A stretch of DNA of 64,000 nucleotides, taken from the NCBI RefSeq assembly GCF_016616235.1, contig NZ_CP067100.1:2167001-2231000 (forward strand), in the 5' to 3' direction. The stretch is from Bradyrhizobium diazoefficiens (GTDB lineage: Bacteria; Pseudomonadota; Alphaproteobacteria; Rhizobiales; Xanthobacteraceae). The position numbers and the translations under genes were made by a program. The notes beneath the pieces were generated by a model. The model saw only the letters and a program-made list of their open reading frames with translations, had not been told where the DNA came from and searched no databases. This document shows, piece after piece, positions 1 through 10,002 of this stretch. Numbering within the stretch: position 1 is the stretch's first letter; each line of letters opens with the position of its first letter.

Positions 1-1579
<1,579 letters not shown>

Positions 1580-1593
<14 letters not shown>

Positions 1594-2362
1594 GCCAGAA
1601 CGGGGTCCCAACGACAGGGGTGGAGGGGGAAGCGAAATCGCGGGCGTTCATCAGCCCCGCTTCATATGCGGTGCGGCCGGCCTCGATGCCGAGGCGGAAG
1701 GCGCCCGCCATCGCGATCGGGTCCGCGGCTTTTGCGATGGCGGTGTTGAGCAGCACGGCGTCGTAGCCGAGCTCGAGCGCTTCGGCCGCGTGCGAGGGCG
1801 CCCCCAAGCCGGCGTCGACCACCAGCGTGATGTCGGGCAGCCGCTCGCGCAGCAGTTTCAACGCATCGCGGTTGATGATGCCCTTCGCGCTGCCGATCGG
1901 GGCCGCCCACGGCATCACCACCTTGCAGCCGGCATCGACCAGGCGATTGGCGACCGAGAGATCCTCGGTGCAGTAGGGGAACACTTCAAAACCGTCCTTG
2001 ATCAGGATGGTCGCGGCTTCGACGAGGCCAACGACGTCAGGCTGCAGCGTGTCGTTGTCGGCGATCACTTCCAGCTTGATCCAGGAGGTGCCGAACAATT
2101 CGCGCGCAAGCTTGGCCGTGGTCACGGCCTCGCGCACACTGCGGCAGCCGGCGGTGTTCGGCAGCACGGCGACGTCGAGCTCGCGGATCAGCTTCCAGAA
2201 CGCATCCCCAGTCTTGCCGCCGGCGGCTTCGCGGCGCAGCGACACCGTGACGATGTTCGCACCGGAGGCGCGGATCGCGCCCTGCATGATCGCCGGCGAT
2301 GGGTAGAGCGCGCTGCCGATGAGCAGGCGCGAGGCGAAGGTTTTGCCGTAGAAGGTCACCAT
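1580..2362 (-). CDS. thiG: Thiazole synthase ThiG
   Basis: Makes the thiazole phosphate ring from deoxyxylulose phosphate, the ThiS thiocarboxylate and dehydroglycine. Its 260 residues are the usual length for the family. Typical stretches are [15 protein letters not shown], the VTVSLRR strand, [42 protein letters not shown] and [18 protein letters not shown] near the C-terminus. The ATG at 2362 follows GGAGACACC. It lies after thiS, separated by a 175-base gap filled by a repeat, and overlaps thiE downstream. Confidence 0.95.
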
Positions 2363-2406
2363 GTTGAAGGTGTCTCCGTAGATGACGGTGTCAGCCCAAA
2401 TGTAGC

Positions 2407-2509
2407 TGTCATCCCCGCGAAAGCGGGGATCCAGTACGCCGCGGCGGCGCGGCTAGAGCCGAGAAGCTGCGGCGTACTGGATCGCCCGATCAAGTCGGGC
2501 GATGACAGT
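2407..2509. repeat. Intergenic palindromic repeat, family B (thiS-thiG gap)
   Basis: Same head (TGTCATCCCCGCGAAAGCGG) and tail (CGGGCGATGACAG) as 791-959, with a central GTACGCCGCGGC / GCGGCGTAC inverted repeat. It lies inside the thiamine operon and could form a stable hairpin in the transcript. Confidence 0.85.
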
Positions 2510-2537
2510 GGAATATGTGGCGGGCGCATCAAATCCA

Positions 2538-2735
2538 TCACCCTCCCTGCCGCGGCGTGATGATCTCGATCTCGTCGCCGGCCTTGAGACTGGTCTCGGC
2601 CCAGCGGCTTTTCGGCACGACATCGTAGTTCAGCGCGATCGCGAAATGGGTGCCCTCGTAGTCGAGCTCAGCGAGCAGCGCGTCGACGCTGGCGGAATTC
2701 ACCTCGCGCTGCTCGCCATTGATGATCACGCGCAT
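2538..2735 (-). CDS. thiS: Sulfur carrier protein ThiS
   Basis: A 65-residue ubiquitin-fold sulfur carrier whose C-terminal Gly-Gly is thiocarboxylated and donates sulfur to ThiG. The sequence starts MRVIINGEQREV and ends ITPRQGG, with the required GG terminus intact. The ATG overlaps the end of thiO by 10 bases, with GAGGTGATGCA providing the ribosome site inside thiO. The order thiO-thiS-thiG is the usual rhizobial arrangement. Confidence 0.95.
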   Translation of the reverse strand: MRVIINGEQREVNSASVDALLAELDYEGTHFAIALNYDVVPKSRWAETSLKAGDEIEIITPRQGG

Positions 2736-3766
2736 TGCATCACCTCATTGTCGATCTGGCCGCGCTCGACGAAAGCGAGCGTCAGCTCGGCGAGTGCCGG
2801 CGCGAGCAGGAAGCCGTGGCGGTAAAGCCCGTTGACGCTGATCTTTTCGCCACGGATGCCGATGCGCGGCAGATTGTCCGGGAAGGCGGGACGGAGGCCC
2901 GAGCCGAATTCGACAATGCGGGCTTCGCCAAAGGCCGGATGCACGGCATAGGCGGCGCCCAGCAGCTCCAGCGCGGAGCGGACGCTGACGCCGGTGTCCT
3001 CGGCCTCGATCGAGGTCGCGCCCAGCATGAACAGATTGTCCTCGCGGGGGATGACGTAGAGCGGCCAGCGCGGATGGATCAGCCGCACCGGGCGCGACAG
3101 CTGCACTTCACAGGTCTCGATCAGGATCATCTCGCCCTTGACGCCGCGCAAGCCAGGCTGCTCCTCGCGCGCGGCAAGGCCGCGGCAGTCGATCACGATG
3201 CCTTTAGGATCAAGGTTTGCGAGATCTTTCGCGGAGACGCCGCTGTCGAACTTGATGGTGCCACCGGCAGCTTTGATGCGCTCATGCAGCTTCGGCAGCA
3301 CGCGGCGCGGCTCGACATGGCCCTCGGCCGGGAAGAACAGCGCCTCGCGAAAACGGCTCTCCAGCGACGGTTCGAGTTCGGCGAGGCCGGCGGCATCCAG
3401 GCGGCGATGGCCCTCGGTCATCCGGGCAAAGCGCTCGAAATCGTTGCGCTCGCGCGGATGGGCGACGACGAGCGAGCCGTTGAAGGGCGTATCCGGCAGC
3501 TCGCGCCGCCAGATGTCGAGGGAGCGCTGGCCGAGCCTGGAGATGATGGGTTCGGCAACCTCGGCCTCGCACCAGGGCGCCAGCATGCCGCCGGCCCAAT
3601 GGCTGGTGGCATCGGTCATGCCTGCGTCACCGCGCTCGTGTAGGGTCACGGCATGACCGGCCTGCGCGAACAACAGCGCCTGCCAGGCCCCTGCAATGCC
3701 TGCGCCGATAATGGATACCGGGGAAATGGATACCGGTGAATCCGGTCGCTTGGTCGTCTGCAACAT
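2726..3766 (-). CDS. thiO: Glycine oxidase ThiO (FAD-dependent)
   Basis: Oxidises glycine to the imine (dehydroglycine) used by ThiG. Its 346 residues have a DAO fold: an N-terminal dinucleotide motif VSIIGAGIAGAW at about residues 17-28, then SHWAGGMLAPWCEAE, GHVEPRRVLPKL, GLRGVKGEMILIE and a C-terminal FGSGLRPAFPDNLPRIG and NGLYRHGFLLAPAL segment. The first gene of the operon, it starts five bases after the TPP riboswitch, whose last bases AAGGGA double as the ribosome site. The N-terminus carries a small ISPVSI / VSIIG redundancy. Confidence 0.93.
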   Translation of the reverse strand: MLQTTKRPDSPVSISPVSIIGAGIAGAWQALLFAQAGHAVTLHERGDAGMTDATSHWAGGMLAPWCEAEVAEPIISRLGQRSLDIWRRELPDTPFNGSLVVAHPRERNDFERFARMTEGHRRLDAAGLAELEPSLESRFREALFFPAEGHVEPRRVLPKLHERIKAAGGTIKFDSGVSAKDLANLDPKGIVIDCRGLAAREEQPGLRGVKGEMILIETCEVQLSRPVRLIHPRWPLYVIPREDNLFMLGATSIEAEDTGVSVRSALELLGAAYAVHPAFGEARIVEFGSGLRPAFPDNLPRIGIRGEKISVNGLYRHGFLLAPALAELTLAFVERGQIDNEVMQCA

Positions 3767-3771
3767 CCCTG

Positions 3772-3890
3772 TCCCTTCGCCGGCATGACCCGGATCAGGT
3801 TCAAAGGGTCACCGCGGTCTTGGGCAGCCGGTGTTGGCCGTATTGCCCATTTAGCGGTATCTCAGCTCCTCCTCGGAGCACCCCTCGGAA
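3772..3890 (-). promoter_or_regulatory. TPP riboswitch (THI element) controlling thiOSGEC
   Basis: Read on the minus strand, the element holds the conserved GGGGTGC...GAGCTGAGA half (P1/P2/J3-2) and the ACCCTTTGAACCTGATCCGG, GTCATGCCGGCGAAGGGA half, which are signature parts of the TPP aptamer. The 3' end lies five bases from the thiO ATG and contains the AAGGGA ribosome site, so ligand binding most likely blocks translation initiation. No separate terminator hairpin fits between the aptamer and the start codon. Ends are approximate by a few bases. Confidence 0.95.
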
Positions 3891-3956
3891 CGGCTCTAAT
3901 GTATGCCAGTGACGGGCTGTGTCAACGCGTTTGGCCCGGAACCTCACCGCGCGTGC

Positions 3957-4066
3957 CCCGGACGCGATGCGTCGCAGAGCCGGGGCCCATTTGCGTGGTC
4001 GGATTTTGCTGGGTCCCGGCTCTGCGCAGCAGCGTTGCACGCTGCAGCGCGTCCGGGACACGAGAG
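3957..4066. repeat. Intergenic palindromic repeat, family C
   Basis: Contains CCCCGGACGCG at one end and GCGTCCGGGACACGAGAG at the other, with CAGAGCCGGGGCCCA and GGGTCCCGGCTCTG forming the inner inverted arms. The same arrangement recurs at 47319-47432 and 58919-59041. It lies between the riboswitch and the lytic transglycosylase stop codon. Confidence 0.8.
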
Positions 4067-4615
4067 CTACTTCGGCGCCTGGGCCTGCGCCTTGCGGACG
4101 CGCTGGACCAGCTTCCTGTACGGCGCGGTGCCGAACATCGGCTGCGGATTGCCGTTCGGCTCGAGCCAGGGGGCGCCCATATTGGTCTCGCCCATATTGG
4201 CGACCTGCACGGCCGCCTGCCGCTGCCGCTTTGCAGCGTAGTAATAGCCGCCCGCGAAATAACGCACGGCTCTGGCGTGGTCGCCACCCGCGGCGTGATA
4301 GGCGCCGGCGAGGTACTTCACCGCATAAGTGAGGTTGGTGTTCGGATCGCGCAGGCCGGCGGCGTCGCCGGTGTAGCCGAGCCCGCGGGCGGTCGCGAGC
4401 TTGATCTGCATCAGGCCGATGGTGCCGCCGTGGCCGACGAGGCCGGGCTGATAGCGGCTCTCGCGCATGATGACGCGGTGCACCAGCGCCTCAGGCACGC
4501 CGTTGGCGCGCGCATGCATCGCGACCATCTCGGCATAGTCGGCTTCGCCCGCCGATGCGGCCTGCGGCACAATCAGTCCGGCCGCGAGCAGCGCGGCAAC
4601 GCCTAAAATTTTCAT
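4067..4615 (-). CDS. Small secreted lytic transglycosylase (SLT/goose-lysozyme-like)
   Basis: A murein-cleaving enzyme predicted to act in the periplasm. Starting at the ATG at 4615 gives 182 residues with a signal peptide (hydrophobic LGVAALLAAGLIV, cleavage after QAASA) and then the soluble-lytic-transglycosylase fold. The catalytic Glu is E52 in the RESRY motif, followed by GHGGTIGLMQIKLATARGLG, then DPNTNLTYAVKYL and the Tyr/Ala-rich RYFAGGYYYAAKR. A longer frame upstream to 4915 is Arg-rich with no export signal and is rejected. It is divergent from the zinc-ribbon gene; the 226 bases between them show no clear regulatory site. Confidence 0.9.
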   Translation of the reverse strand: MKILGVAALLAAGLIVPQAASAGEADYAEMVAMHARANGVPEALVHRVIMRESRYQPGLVGHGGTIGLMQIKLATARGLGYTGDAAGLRDPNTNLTYAVKYLAGAYHAAGGDHARAVRYFAGGYYYAAKRQRQAAVQVANMGETNMGAPWLEPNGNPQPMFGTAPYRKLVQRVRKAQAQAPK

Positions 4616-4841
4616 CAGATTATTCCCGAGTGACCTGCGCCGGCGGCTCTTAGGCCTGCTAAACGCGGCGATGATGTGACCAAACGCCGCCTGCGATTGT
4701 GCAGCGCAGAGCCGCCGTTCGGACTCAAAGCTGACGTGAGGGCTCGCCTCCGGCGGACGAACCCCGCTCGCGACAGCACGCCTGCCCATTCGCGCCGGGC
4801 TGCGAAAGCGAGTATGAAGCGGTTTGCAAATGGGAGGGTGC

Positions 4842-5057
4842 ATGACGAAATCAAACATGGCGACAGCACACACCGGCGACATCCCCACGCAGAACCCCTG
4901 CGCCCAATGCGGCACCCCGATTCCGAAGCCCGACTGGATCGAGCCGGGCGAGGGGCGCGTCTCCTATCTCTGGCGATGCCAGGCCTGCGGCTACCGGTTC
5001 GAGGCGGTGGCGATCTACCACGAGATGCCCATCGCGCACCCGCCGCTCGCGGCCTGA
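4842..5057 (+). CDS. Small zinc-ribbon protein, unknown function
   Basis: A 71-residue protein with two CxxC knuckles (CAQC and CQAC) about 30 residues apart, the layout of a zinc ribbon. The start at 4842 is set by GGGAGGG just upstream; an earlier in-frame ATG at 4824 lacks a site. The body reads PIPKPDWIEPGEGRVSYLWR between the knuckles, and the tail is MPIAHPPLAA. Nothing else identifies a role. It ends three bases from the stop codon of the convergent histidine kinase, so the two transcripts probably overlap. Confidence 0.75.
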   Translation: MTKSNMATAHTGDIPTQNPCAQCGTPIPKPDWIEPGEGRVSYLWRCQACGYRFEAVAIYHEMPIAHPPLAA

Positions 5058-5060
5058 GCT

Positions 5061-6386
5061 TTACGCCGCCAGCCGCGGCTGCTGCCACACCGGCAATTGC
5101 ATCCGCACGATCAAGCCGTGCGGCGCGCGGTCGTGCAGCGACAGCTCGCCGCCATGGGCGAGCGCGATCGCGCGCGCGATCGACAGGCCGAGCCCGAAGC
5201 CGGTGGACTCGTCCATGGTGCGGGCGTCGTCGCCGCGCACGAACGGCTCCAGCATTTCCTGCTTGCGCGCGTCCGAAATGCCGGGGCCGTCGTCCTCGAC
5301 GTCGATGACGAGCGTGGTGGACGATGCGTCGAGGCGGATCGTCACCTCGGCGCCGAAGCGCACTGCGTTCTCGACGAGGTTGGTGACGCCGCGATGCAGA
5401 TCGTCGGGCCGCGCGGCGGCGGTCGCGGAGGTCGGGCCGTCATAATGCACGACATGACCCATGTCGCCGAACTGGTCGGCGATGAGCTGCAGCGTGCTGG
5501 CGATGTCGACCAGCGTCACCGCCTCGATCTTGCGGTCGTTGCGCAGCAGCGACAGCACGGACTCCAGCATCGAGCGCATCTGGTCGAGATCGATCAGCAT
5601 GCGCTTGCGATTGCCCTCGTCCTCGATGAACTCGGCGCGCAGGCGCAGCCGCGTGATCGGCGTGCGCAGATCATGGCTGATCGCGGCCAGCATCCGGGTG
5701 CGATCCGACATCAGCCGCGCGATCCGTTCATGCATGCGGTTGAGCGCGCGCGCCACCGAGCGGATCTCCTCCGGCCCGCGCTCGGGCAGCGGCTCGGAAG
5801 CGCCGTCAAGGCTGAAATTCTCCGCGGCCCTGGCAAAGGACGACAGCGGCGCGGCCAGCGCGCGCGCCGCCCATAGGCCGAGCACGGTGATACAGATGAA
5901 TGCGGTCATCAGCGTCACCAGCCACGGCGCGCCCCAGAACCACGGCCGCGGACCGTTCTCGACCCAGCCCGCGATCACGGTGCCGTCAGGCAATTGCACG
6001 CCGACCCGGTGCGTGCCGCCGTCGGGGGCGAGCTGCACCAGCTCATAGCCGCGGCCGAGATGACGACGCATGCCGCGCAGGTGCGGGCTTTCGTTCTCTT
6101 TGACCACCGTCGCCGCGCCCGGCGCGAGCGCCTCGATGTTGAGCTTGGGGAAGGCGCGGCTGAGATCGGCGAGGAGACGCGGCCGATCGACCTCGCTCAC
6201 CGCATTGAGCACCAGCGCGGCATCGATCAGCTGATGCGCGCCGTCCGGCGCTGCATCGGGGCGATCGGGCCGGCTGATCAGGAAGGCGGTGGTCACGACG
6301 AGATGCAGCGCGACGGTCGAAGCCAGCACCAGCGCGGCGATCTGCCCGCCGATACCCCTGAGGTGGAAGAACCCGAACGGCTTCAT
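5061..6386 (-). CDS. Two-component sensor histidine kinase (HAMP-HisKA-HATPase)
   Basis: The inner-membrane sensor partner of the response regulator upstream. Its 441 residues contain TM1 at about 14-37, a periplasmic domain of about 110 residues, TM2 at about 152-174, HAMP to about 225, and an H-box AAISHDLRTP with the phosphorylated H238. The ATP lid follows: N-box NLVENA 336-341, G1 DDGPGI 365-370 and G2 GFGLGLS near 397-402. All catalytic motifs are intact. The gene follows the regulator by 14 bases in one operon. The signal is unknown; the EnvZ-like layout points to an envelope or osmotic signal, by inference only. Confidence 0.93.
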   Translation of the reverse strand: MKPFGFFHLRGIGGQIAALVLASTVALHLVVTTAFLISRPDRPDAAPDGAHQLIDAALVLNAVSEVDRPRLLADLSRAFPKLNIEALAPGAATVVKENESPHLRGMRRHLGRGYELVQLAPDGGTHRVGVQLPDGTVIAGWVENGPRPWFWGAPWLVTLMTAFICITVLGLWAARALAAPLSSFARAAENFSLDGASEPLPERGPEEIRSVARALNRMHERIARLMSDRTRMLAAISHDLRTPITRLRLRAEFIEDEGNRKRMLIDLDQMRSMLESVLSLLRNDRKIEAVTLVDIASTLQLIADQFGDMGHVVHYDGPTSATAAARPDDLHRGVTNLVENAVRFGAEVTIRLDASSTTLVIDVEDDGPGISDARKQEMLEPFVRGDDARTMDESTGFGLGLSIARAIALAHGGELSLHDRAPHGLIVRMQLPVWQQPRLAA

Positions 6387-6400
6387 CGTCGGCGCGCCCC

Positions 6401-7171
6401 TCAGCTGCTCAGGGGCGCGGCAACCGCTTCACTGCCTGCCGGTTCAGTCCTTGCCGGTTCTGTCCGGGGCGTGAACAGATAGCCGCCGGAGCGCACCGTC
6501 TTGATGATGGTGGGATCGGCCGGGTTCGGCTCGATCTTGCGGCGGATGCGGCTGACCAGCACGTCGATGGAGCGCTCGAACGAGCCGGTATTGCGGCCCT
6601 GCGTGAGGTCGAGCAGGCTGTCGCGCGACAGCACGCGGCCGGGCCGCTCGCAGAAGGTGCGGAGCAGATCGAACTCGGCGCTGGTCACGGCGACGCGCGC
6701 GCCTTCGGGGTTGCGCAGCTCGCGCAGGCGCAGATCGATGCACCAGCCCTCGAATGCGAGCTTGCTTGTGCCCTCGATCGAGCTCGCCGCTTGAGCCGCG
6801 GCCTGGCGGCGCAGCACCGCATTGATGCGGGCGAGCAGCTCACGCGGGTTGAACGGTTTTGGCAGATAATCGTCCGCGCCCATCTCGAGGCCGACGATGC
6901 GATCGACGTCCTCGCCGCGCGCGGTCAGCATGATGATCGGCGTCTGCGTCTCCGCGCGTACCTTGCGGCACAGGCTGAGGCCGTCCTCGCCGGGCAGCAT
7001 GACGTCGAGGATGATGAGGTCAACGCGGTGATCGGCCATGGCGCGCGACATCTCGCGGCCATCGCTCACGGCGGTGACGTTGCAGGCGTTGTTGCGCAGG
7101 TACTTCGCAATCAACGTCCGCGTTTCGCGGTCGTCCTCGACGACCAGGATGTTGGGATTGGGAATGGCCAT
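6401..7171 (-). CDS. OmpR/PhoB-family response regulator
   Basis: A DNA-binding response regulator of 256 residues. The receiver domain has the acidic pocket E12-D13-D14, phosphoacceptor D56 in LIILDVMLP, T83 and K105 (LPKPF). A winged-helix effector follows from about residue 145, with the family signature SRDSLLDLTQGRNTGSFERS and the terminal hairpin IIKTVRSGGYLF. I placed the start at the ATG at 7171 (MAIPNPNILVVEDD), because the longer frame to 7342 adds 57 residues unrelated to any receiver. It is the first gene of the regulator-kinase operon. Confidence 0.93.
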   Translation of the reverse strand: MAIPNPNILVVEDDRETRTLIAKYLRNNACNVTAVSDGREMSRAMADHRVDLIILDVMLPGEDGLSLCRKVRAETQTPIIMLTARGEDVDRIVGLEMGADDYLPKPFNPRELLARINAVLRRQAAAQAASSIEGTSKLAFEGWCIDLRLRELRNPEGARVAVTSAEFDLLRTFCERPGRVLSRDSLLDLTQGRNTGSFERSIDVLVSRIRRKIEPNPADPTIIKTVRSGGYLFTPRTEPARTEPAGSEAVAAPLSS

Positions 7172-7351
7172 GCGCTTTGTTTGTCCAAGATTCGGGCTAA
7201 ATGGCGAAGATTTTTGTTTCGGATCATTTCTGGAGTTGATGCCGCAACACCAGGACACGACCGGGCAGCGCTGCGGCAAGGTCTCGTTAAGAGCGTTAAC
7301 CATACCGTGGCGTGGTCCGCGAAGAAACCCCGCAAGATCCACGGAGCCATC

Positions 7352-7918
7352 ATGACCTCGATTTCGGCGGCCTCCGCCGGTAGCTACCAGTCGCCGTTGC
7401 AGCGGCTGCAGCAGGAATTGCAGTCGGAGGTGTCCGCCGGCACCATCTCGGCGTCGGACCAGTCGGCGCTCTCGACGGCGCTGACCGACATTGACACCGC
7501 CCTGCAGCAGAGCCGGTCGAGCGGCCAGTCGAGCGGTACGCCTCCCTCCAAGGACGACATGCAGTCGAAGATCGACGACCTCATCTCCAGCGAGGTCTCG
7601 AATGGCACGCTGAGCTCGGACCAGGCCGAGGAATTGAAAGGCGTGTTTCAGTCCGCCTTCGCCAACGGTCCGGGCGGTGCCGGCGGTGCAGGCGGACCGC
7701 CGCCCGGTCCGCCGCCGCCGGACGACAGCTCGTCGGATTCATCGTCGTCGACGGATGCGACCAGCAGCACCTCGACCAACTCGACCACCGCGGAGATTCT
7801 CCAGCAATTCCTCCAGGCGCTCCAGCAGTCGCAATCATCGAGCTCGTCCTATGGCGCCAATGGCAGCTCGTCCGGCCGCTCGGATTTCTCGGCACTTCTG
7901 ATCGACTACAAGAGCTGA
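7352..7918 (+). CDS. Ser/Pro-rich hypothetical protein with a duplicated N-terminal motif
   Basis: Not a family I can name. The start at 7352 (MTSISAASAGSYQSP) follows GGAG and gives 188 residues. The N-terminal third carries two related helices: SEVSAGTISASDQSALSTAL near residue 27 and SEVSNGTLSSDQAEELKGVF near residue 81, an apparent internal duplication. A low-complexity hinge of Gly-Ala, then PPPGPPPPDD and a long Ser/Thr run follows, and a Gln-rich segment (ILQQFLQALQQSQ) precedes the conserved-looking end FSALLIDYKS. No signal peptide or TM is seen. It is divergent from the response regulator operon, which may control it. Confidence 0.75.
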   Translation: MTSISAASAGSYQSPLQRLQQELQSEVSAGTISASDQSALSTALTDIDTALQQSRSSGQSSGTPPSKDDMQSKIDDLISSEVSNGTLSSDQAEELKGVFQSAFANGPGGAGGAGGPPPGPPPPDDSSSDSSSSTDATSSTSTNSTTAEILQQFLQALQQSQSSSSSYGANGSSSGRSDFSALLIDYKS

Positions 7919-8096
7919 CTTCCAGAGCTGACCTGAGCGACGCAGGTCGGCGCGTTCCTCGCCGCGGTCACGCTTCACCCAGGGCGTGTGACCGTCGGCG
8001 GGGAACCGTGCGCCGCAACATGTTCCCGGGTGACGCAGGAACATTCGGCTCCACGACTCCTCTCGGGCATCGCGCTCACGAAATTGCCGCGCGCAC

Positions 8097-8121
8097 GGAA
8101 CTGCAGATGATCGACGCTGTT
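8097..8121 (+). promoter_or_regulatory. Candidate EcfG (general stress sigma) promoter for the PRC-barrel gene
   Basis: GGAAC at 8097-8101 is followed by 16 bases and then TGTT at 8118-8121, close to the alphaproteobacterial EcfG pattern GGAAC-N16/17-CGTT. The start codon at 8159 would leave a leader of about 30 bases. Confidence 0.5.
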
Positions 8122-8158
8122 TTCTCCACACAAGGTTTCTGTCGAAGGAGAGGACAAC

Positions 8159-8689
8159 ATGCTGATGAAATCGATTGCCGCCGGTGTTGCCGGCACGGCT
8201 CTGCTTGCGACCGTTGCGTTCGCTCAAACGCCGCCAACCACCAGCACCGACAAGGCGGCACCTGCGGCCACCGCGACAACCACCACCACCAGTGCGTCGG
8301 GTGAATGGCGTGCCTCGAAGATGTCGGGCCTCAAGGTCTACAACGACTCCAACGAGAACATCGGTTCGATCAACGATCTGCTGATGGACAAGTCCGGCAA
8401 CGTCAAGATCGCCGTGATCGGCGTCGGCGGATTCCTCGGCATGGGCGAGCATCTGGTCGCCGTTCCCTACGAGAAGCTGAAGTTCGTCAATGAGGCCGTG
8501 GCCTATACCGGCACCGGCGGCGCGGGCGGCACGATGAACAAGTCCACCACGACCACGGGCGCTGCGACCGGCACCGACAAGACCGCGACGACCACGTCGT
8601 CAGGATCGAAGTGGTATCCGGACCACGCCGTGTTCAATGCCAGCAAGGACGAGCTGAAGAACATGCCCGAGTTCAAGTACTCGGAGTAA
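8159..8689 (+). CDS. Exported PRC-barrel domain protein
   Basis: A periplasmic protein of unknown role with one PRC-barrel. The start at 8159 follows a strong GAAGGAGAGG site; MLMKSIAAGVAGTALLATVAFAQ is a clear signal peptide. A Thr/Ala-rich linker leads to the barrel at about residues 48-118: WRASKMSGLKVYNDSNENIG, INDLLMDKSGNVKIAVIGVGG and LGMGEHLVAVPYEKLKF. A second Thr-rich linker and a KWYPDHAVFNASKDELKNMP tail end the protein. Proteins of this type are common in rhizobial general-stress regulons, in line with the EcfG-like promoter just upstream. Confidence 0.88.
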   Translation: MLMKSIAAGVAGTALLATVAFAQTPPTTSTDKAAPAATATTTTTSASGEWRASKMSGLKVYNDSNENIGSINDLLMDKSGNVKIAVIGVGGFLGMGEHLVAVPYEKLKFVNEAVAYTGTGGAGGTMNKSTTTTGAATGTDKTATTTSSGSKWYPDHAVFNASKDELKNMPEFKYSE

Positions 8690-8716
8690 CGCGGCTCGCG
8701 TGACGGCCTAAACGAA

Positions 8717-8757
8717 GCGCGCCTGGTCTTCACCGGGCGCGCTGTCGTGTCTTTTCT
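8717..8757 (+). terminator. Rho-independent terminator of the PRC-barrel gene
   Basis: A ten-pair stem GCGCGCCTGG / CCGGGCGCGC (one G-U pair, loop TCTTCA) at 8717-8742 is followed by TGTCGTGTCTTTTCTT. Confidence 0.85.
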
Positions 8758-8793
8758 TACCTCTCCCCGCAAGCGGGGCGAGGGAGAAGAGGC

Positions 8794-10002
8794 TCACTTC
8801 ACCAGCGGGCAGCCGCCCTTATCGAGCGGGCGGAAGGCCTCGTCGCCGGGCACGGTAGCGATCAGCTTATAGAGGTCCCACTCGCCCTTGGACTCCTCGG
8901 GCTTCTTGACCTCGAACAGATACATGTCGTGGACCATGCGGCCGTCGATGCGGATCTTGCCGTTCTTGGCGAAGAAATCGTTGATCGGCGTCTTGCGCAT
9001 CTGCTCCATCACCTTCGGCGCCTCGTCGGTCTTGATGGCATCGATCGCCTTCAGATAGTGCATGGTCGCCGAATAGAGTCCTGCCTGGATCATGGTCGGC
9101 ATGTGCCCGACCTTCTCGTTGAAGCGCTTGGAGAAGGCACGCGTTTCGTCATTCATGTCCCAGTAGAAGGCGTCGGTGACGATCAGGCCCTGCGTCGCCT
9201 TGATGCCGAGCGAATGCGTGTCGGTGATTTCCTGGAGCAGCGCGATCATCTTCTGGCCGCCTTGCGTCAGGCCGAACTCGGCCGCCTGCTTCAGCGCGTT
9301 GGTGGTGTCGCCGCCGGCATTGGCGAGTGCGACCACCTTGGCCTTGGAGGCCTGGGCCTGGAGCAGGAAGGAGGAGAAGTCCGAGGAGTTGAGCGGATGG
9401 CGCACGTCGCCGAGCACCTTGCCGCCGCTTTCCTTGACGACGTTGGCGGCGTCGCGCTCGAGCGCCATGCCGAAGGCATAGTCGGCAGTGACGAAGAACC
9501 AGGTGTCCTCGCCGCGCTTGACCATCGCCTTGCCCGCGACGTTCGACAGCGCATAGGTGTCGTAGGTCCAATGCACCGTGTTGGGCGAGCAGGCAACCCC
9601 GGTGATGTCGGAGGAGCCGCCGCCGGAATTGATGTTGACCTTGTTCTTCTCGCGGGTGAGAGCGGAGATCGGCAGCGCCACCGAGGAGGTCGGCACGTCG
9701 AAGATCGCGTCGACCTTGTCGTTGTCGTACCAGTTGCGGGCGATATTGACGCCGACATCGGGCTTGTTCTGGTGATCGGCGGCGACGACCTGGACCGGCT
9801 TGCCCGCGACCTTGGCCCCGTAATCGGCCACCGCCATCTCGACGGCGGCGAGCGAGCCCTTGCCGGTCGCGTCCGCATAGAGGCTCGACATGTCGGTGAG
9901 CACGCCGATCTTGACGACGTCGTCTGAAATCTGCGCCTGCGCGGCGCCCGATGTGGCGGCGACGGCGAGGCCGGCCGCGACCGCGGCGATGAATTTATGC
10001 AT
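8794..10002 (-). CDS. ABC transporter substrate-binding protein (branched-chain amino acid type)
   Basis: A periplasmic type-I binding protein of the LivJ/LivK class. Starting at the ATG at 10002 after GAGGGAGAAAAC, it has 402 residues and a signal peptide ending GAAQAQ. Family features follow: DDVVKIGVLTDMSSLYAD, MAVADYGAKVAGKPVQVVAADHQNKPD, the DAIFDVPTSSVALPI ligand pocket and WTYDTYALSNVAGKAMVK. The ligand cannot be told from sequence. No permease or ATPase genes sit beside it, so it is an orphan binding protein here. Confidence 0.93.
   Translation of the reverse strand: MHKFIAAVAAGLAVAATSGAAQAQISDDVVKIGVLTDMSSLYADATGKGSLAAVEMAVADYGAKVAGKPVQVVAADHQNKPDVGVNIARNWYDNDKVDAIFDVPTSSVALPISALTREKNKVNINSGGGSSDITGVACSPNTVHWTYDTYALSNVAGKAMVKRGEDTWFFVTADYAFGMALERDAANVVKESGGKVLGDVRHPLNSSDFSSFLLQAQASKAKVVALANAGGDTTNALKQAAEFGLTQGGQKMIALLQEITDTHSLGIKATQGLIVTDAFYWDMNDETRAFSKRFNEKVGHMPTMIQAGLYSATMHYLKAIDAIKTDEAPKVMEQMRKTPINDFFAKNGKIRIDGRMVHDMYLFEVKKPEESKGEWDLYKLIATVPGDEAFRPLDKGGCPLVK

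Noticed and set aside
7287..7303. CtrA site near TTAAGAGCGTTAACCAT
   Set aside because: One half-site (TTAACCAT) fits, but the spacing to the other TTAA is 5 rather than 7 bases.
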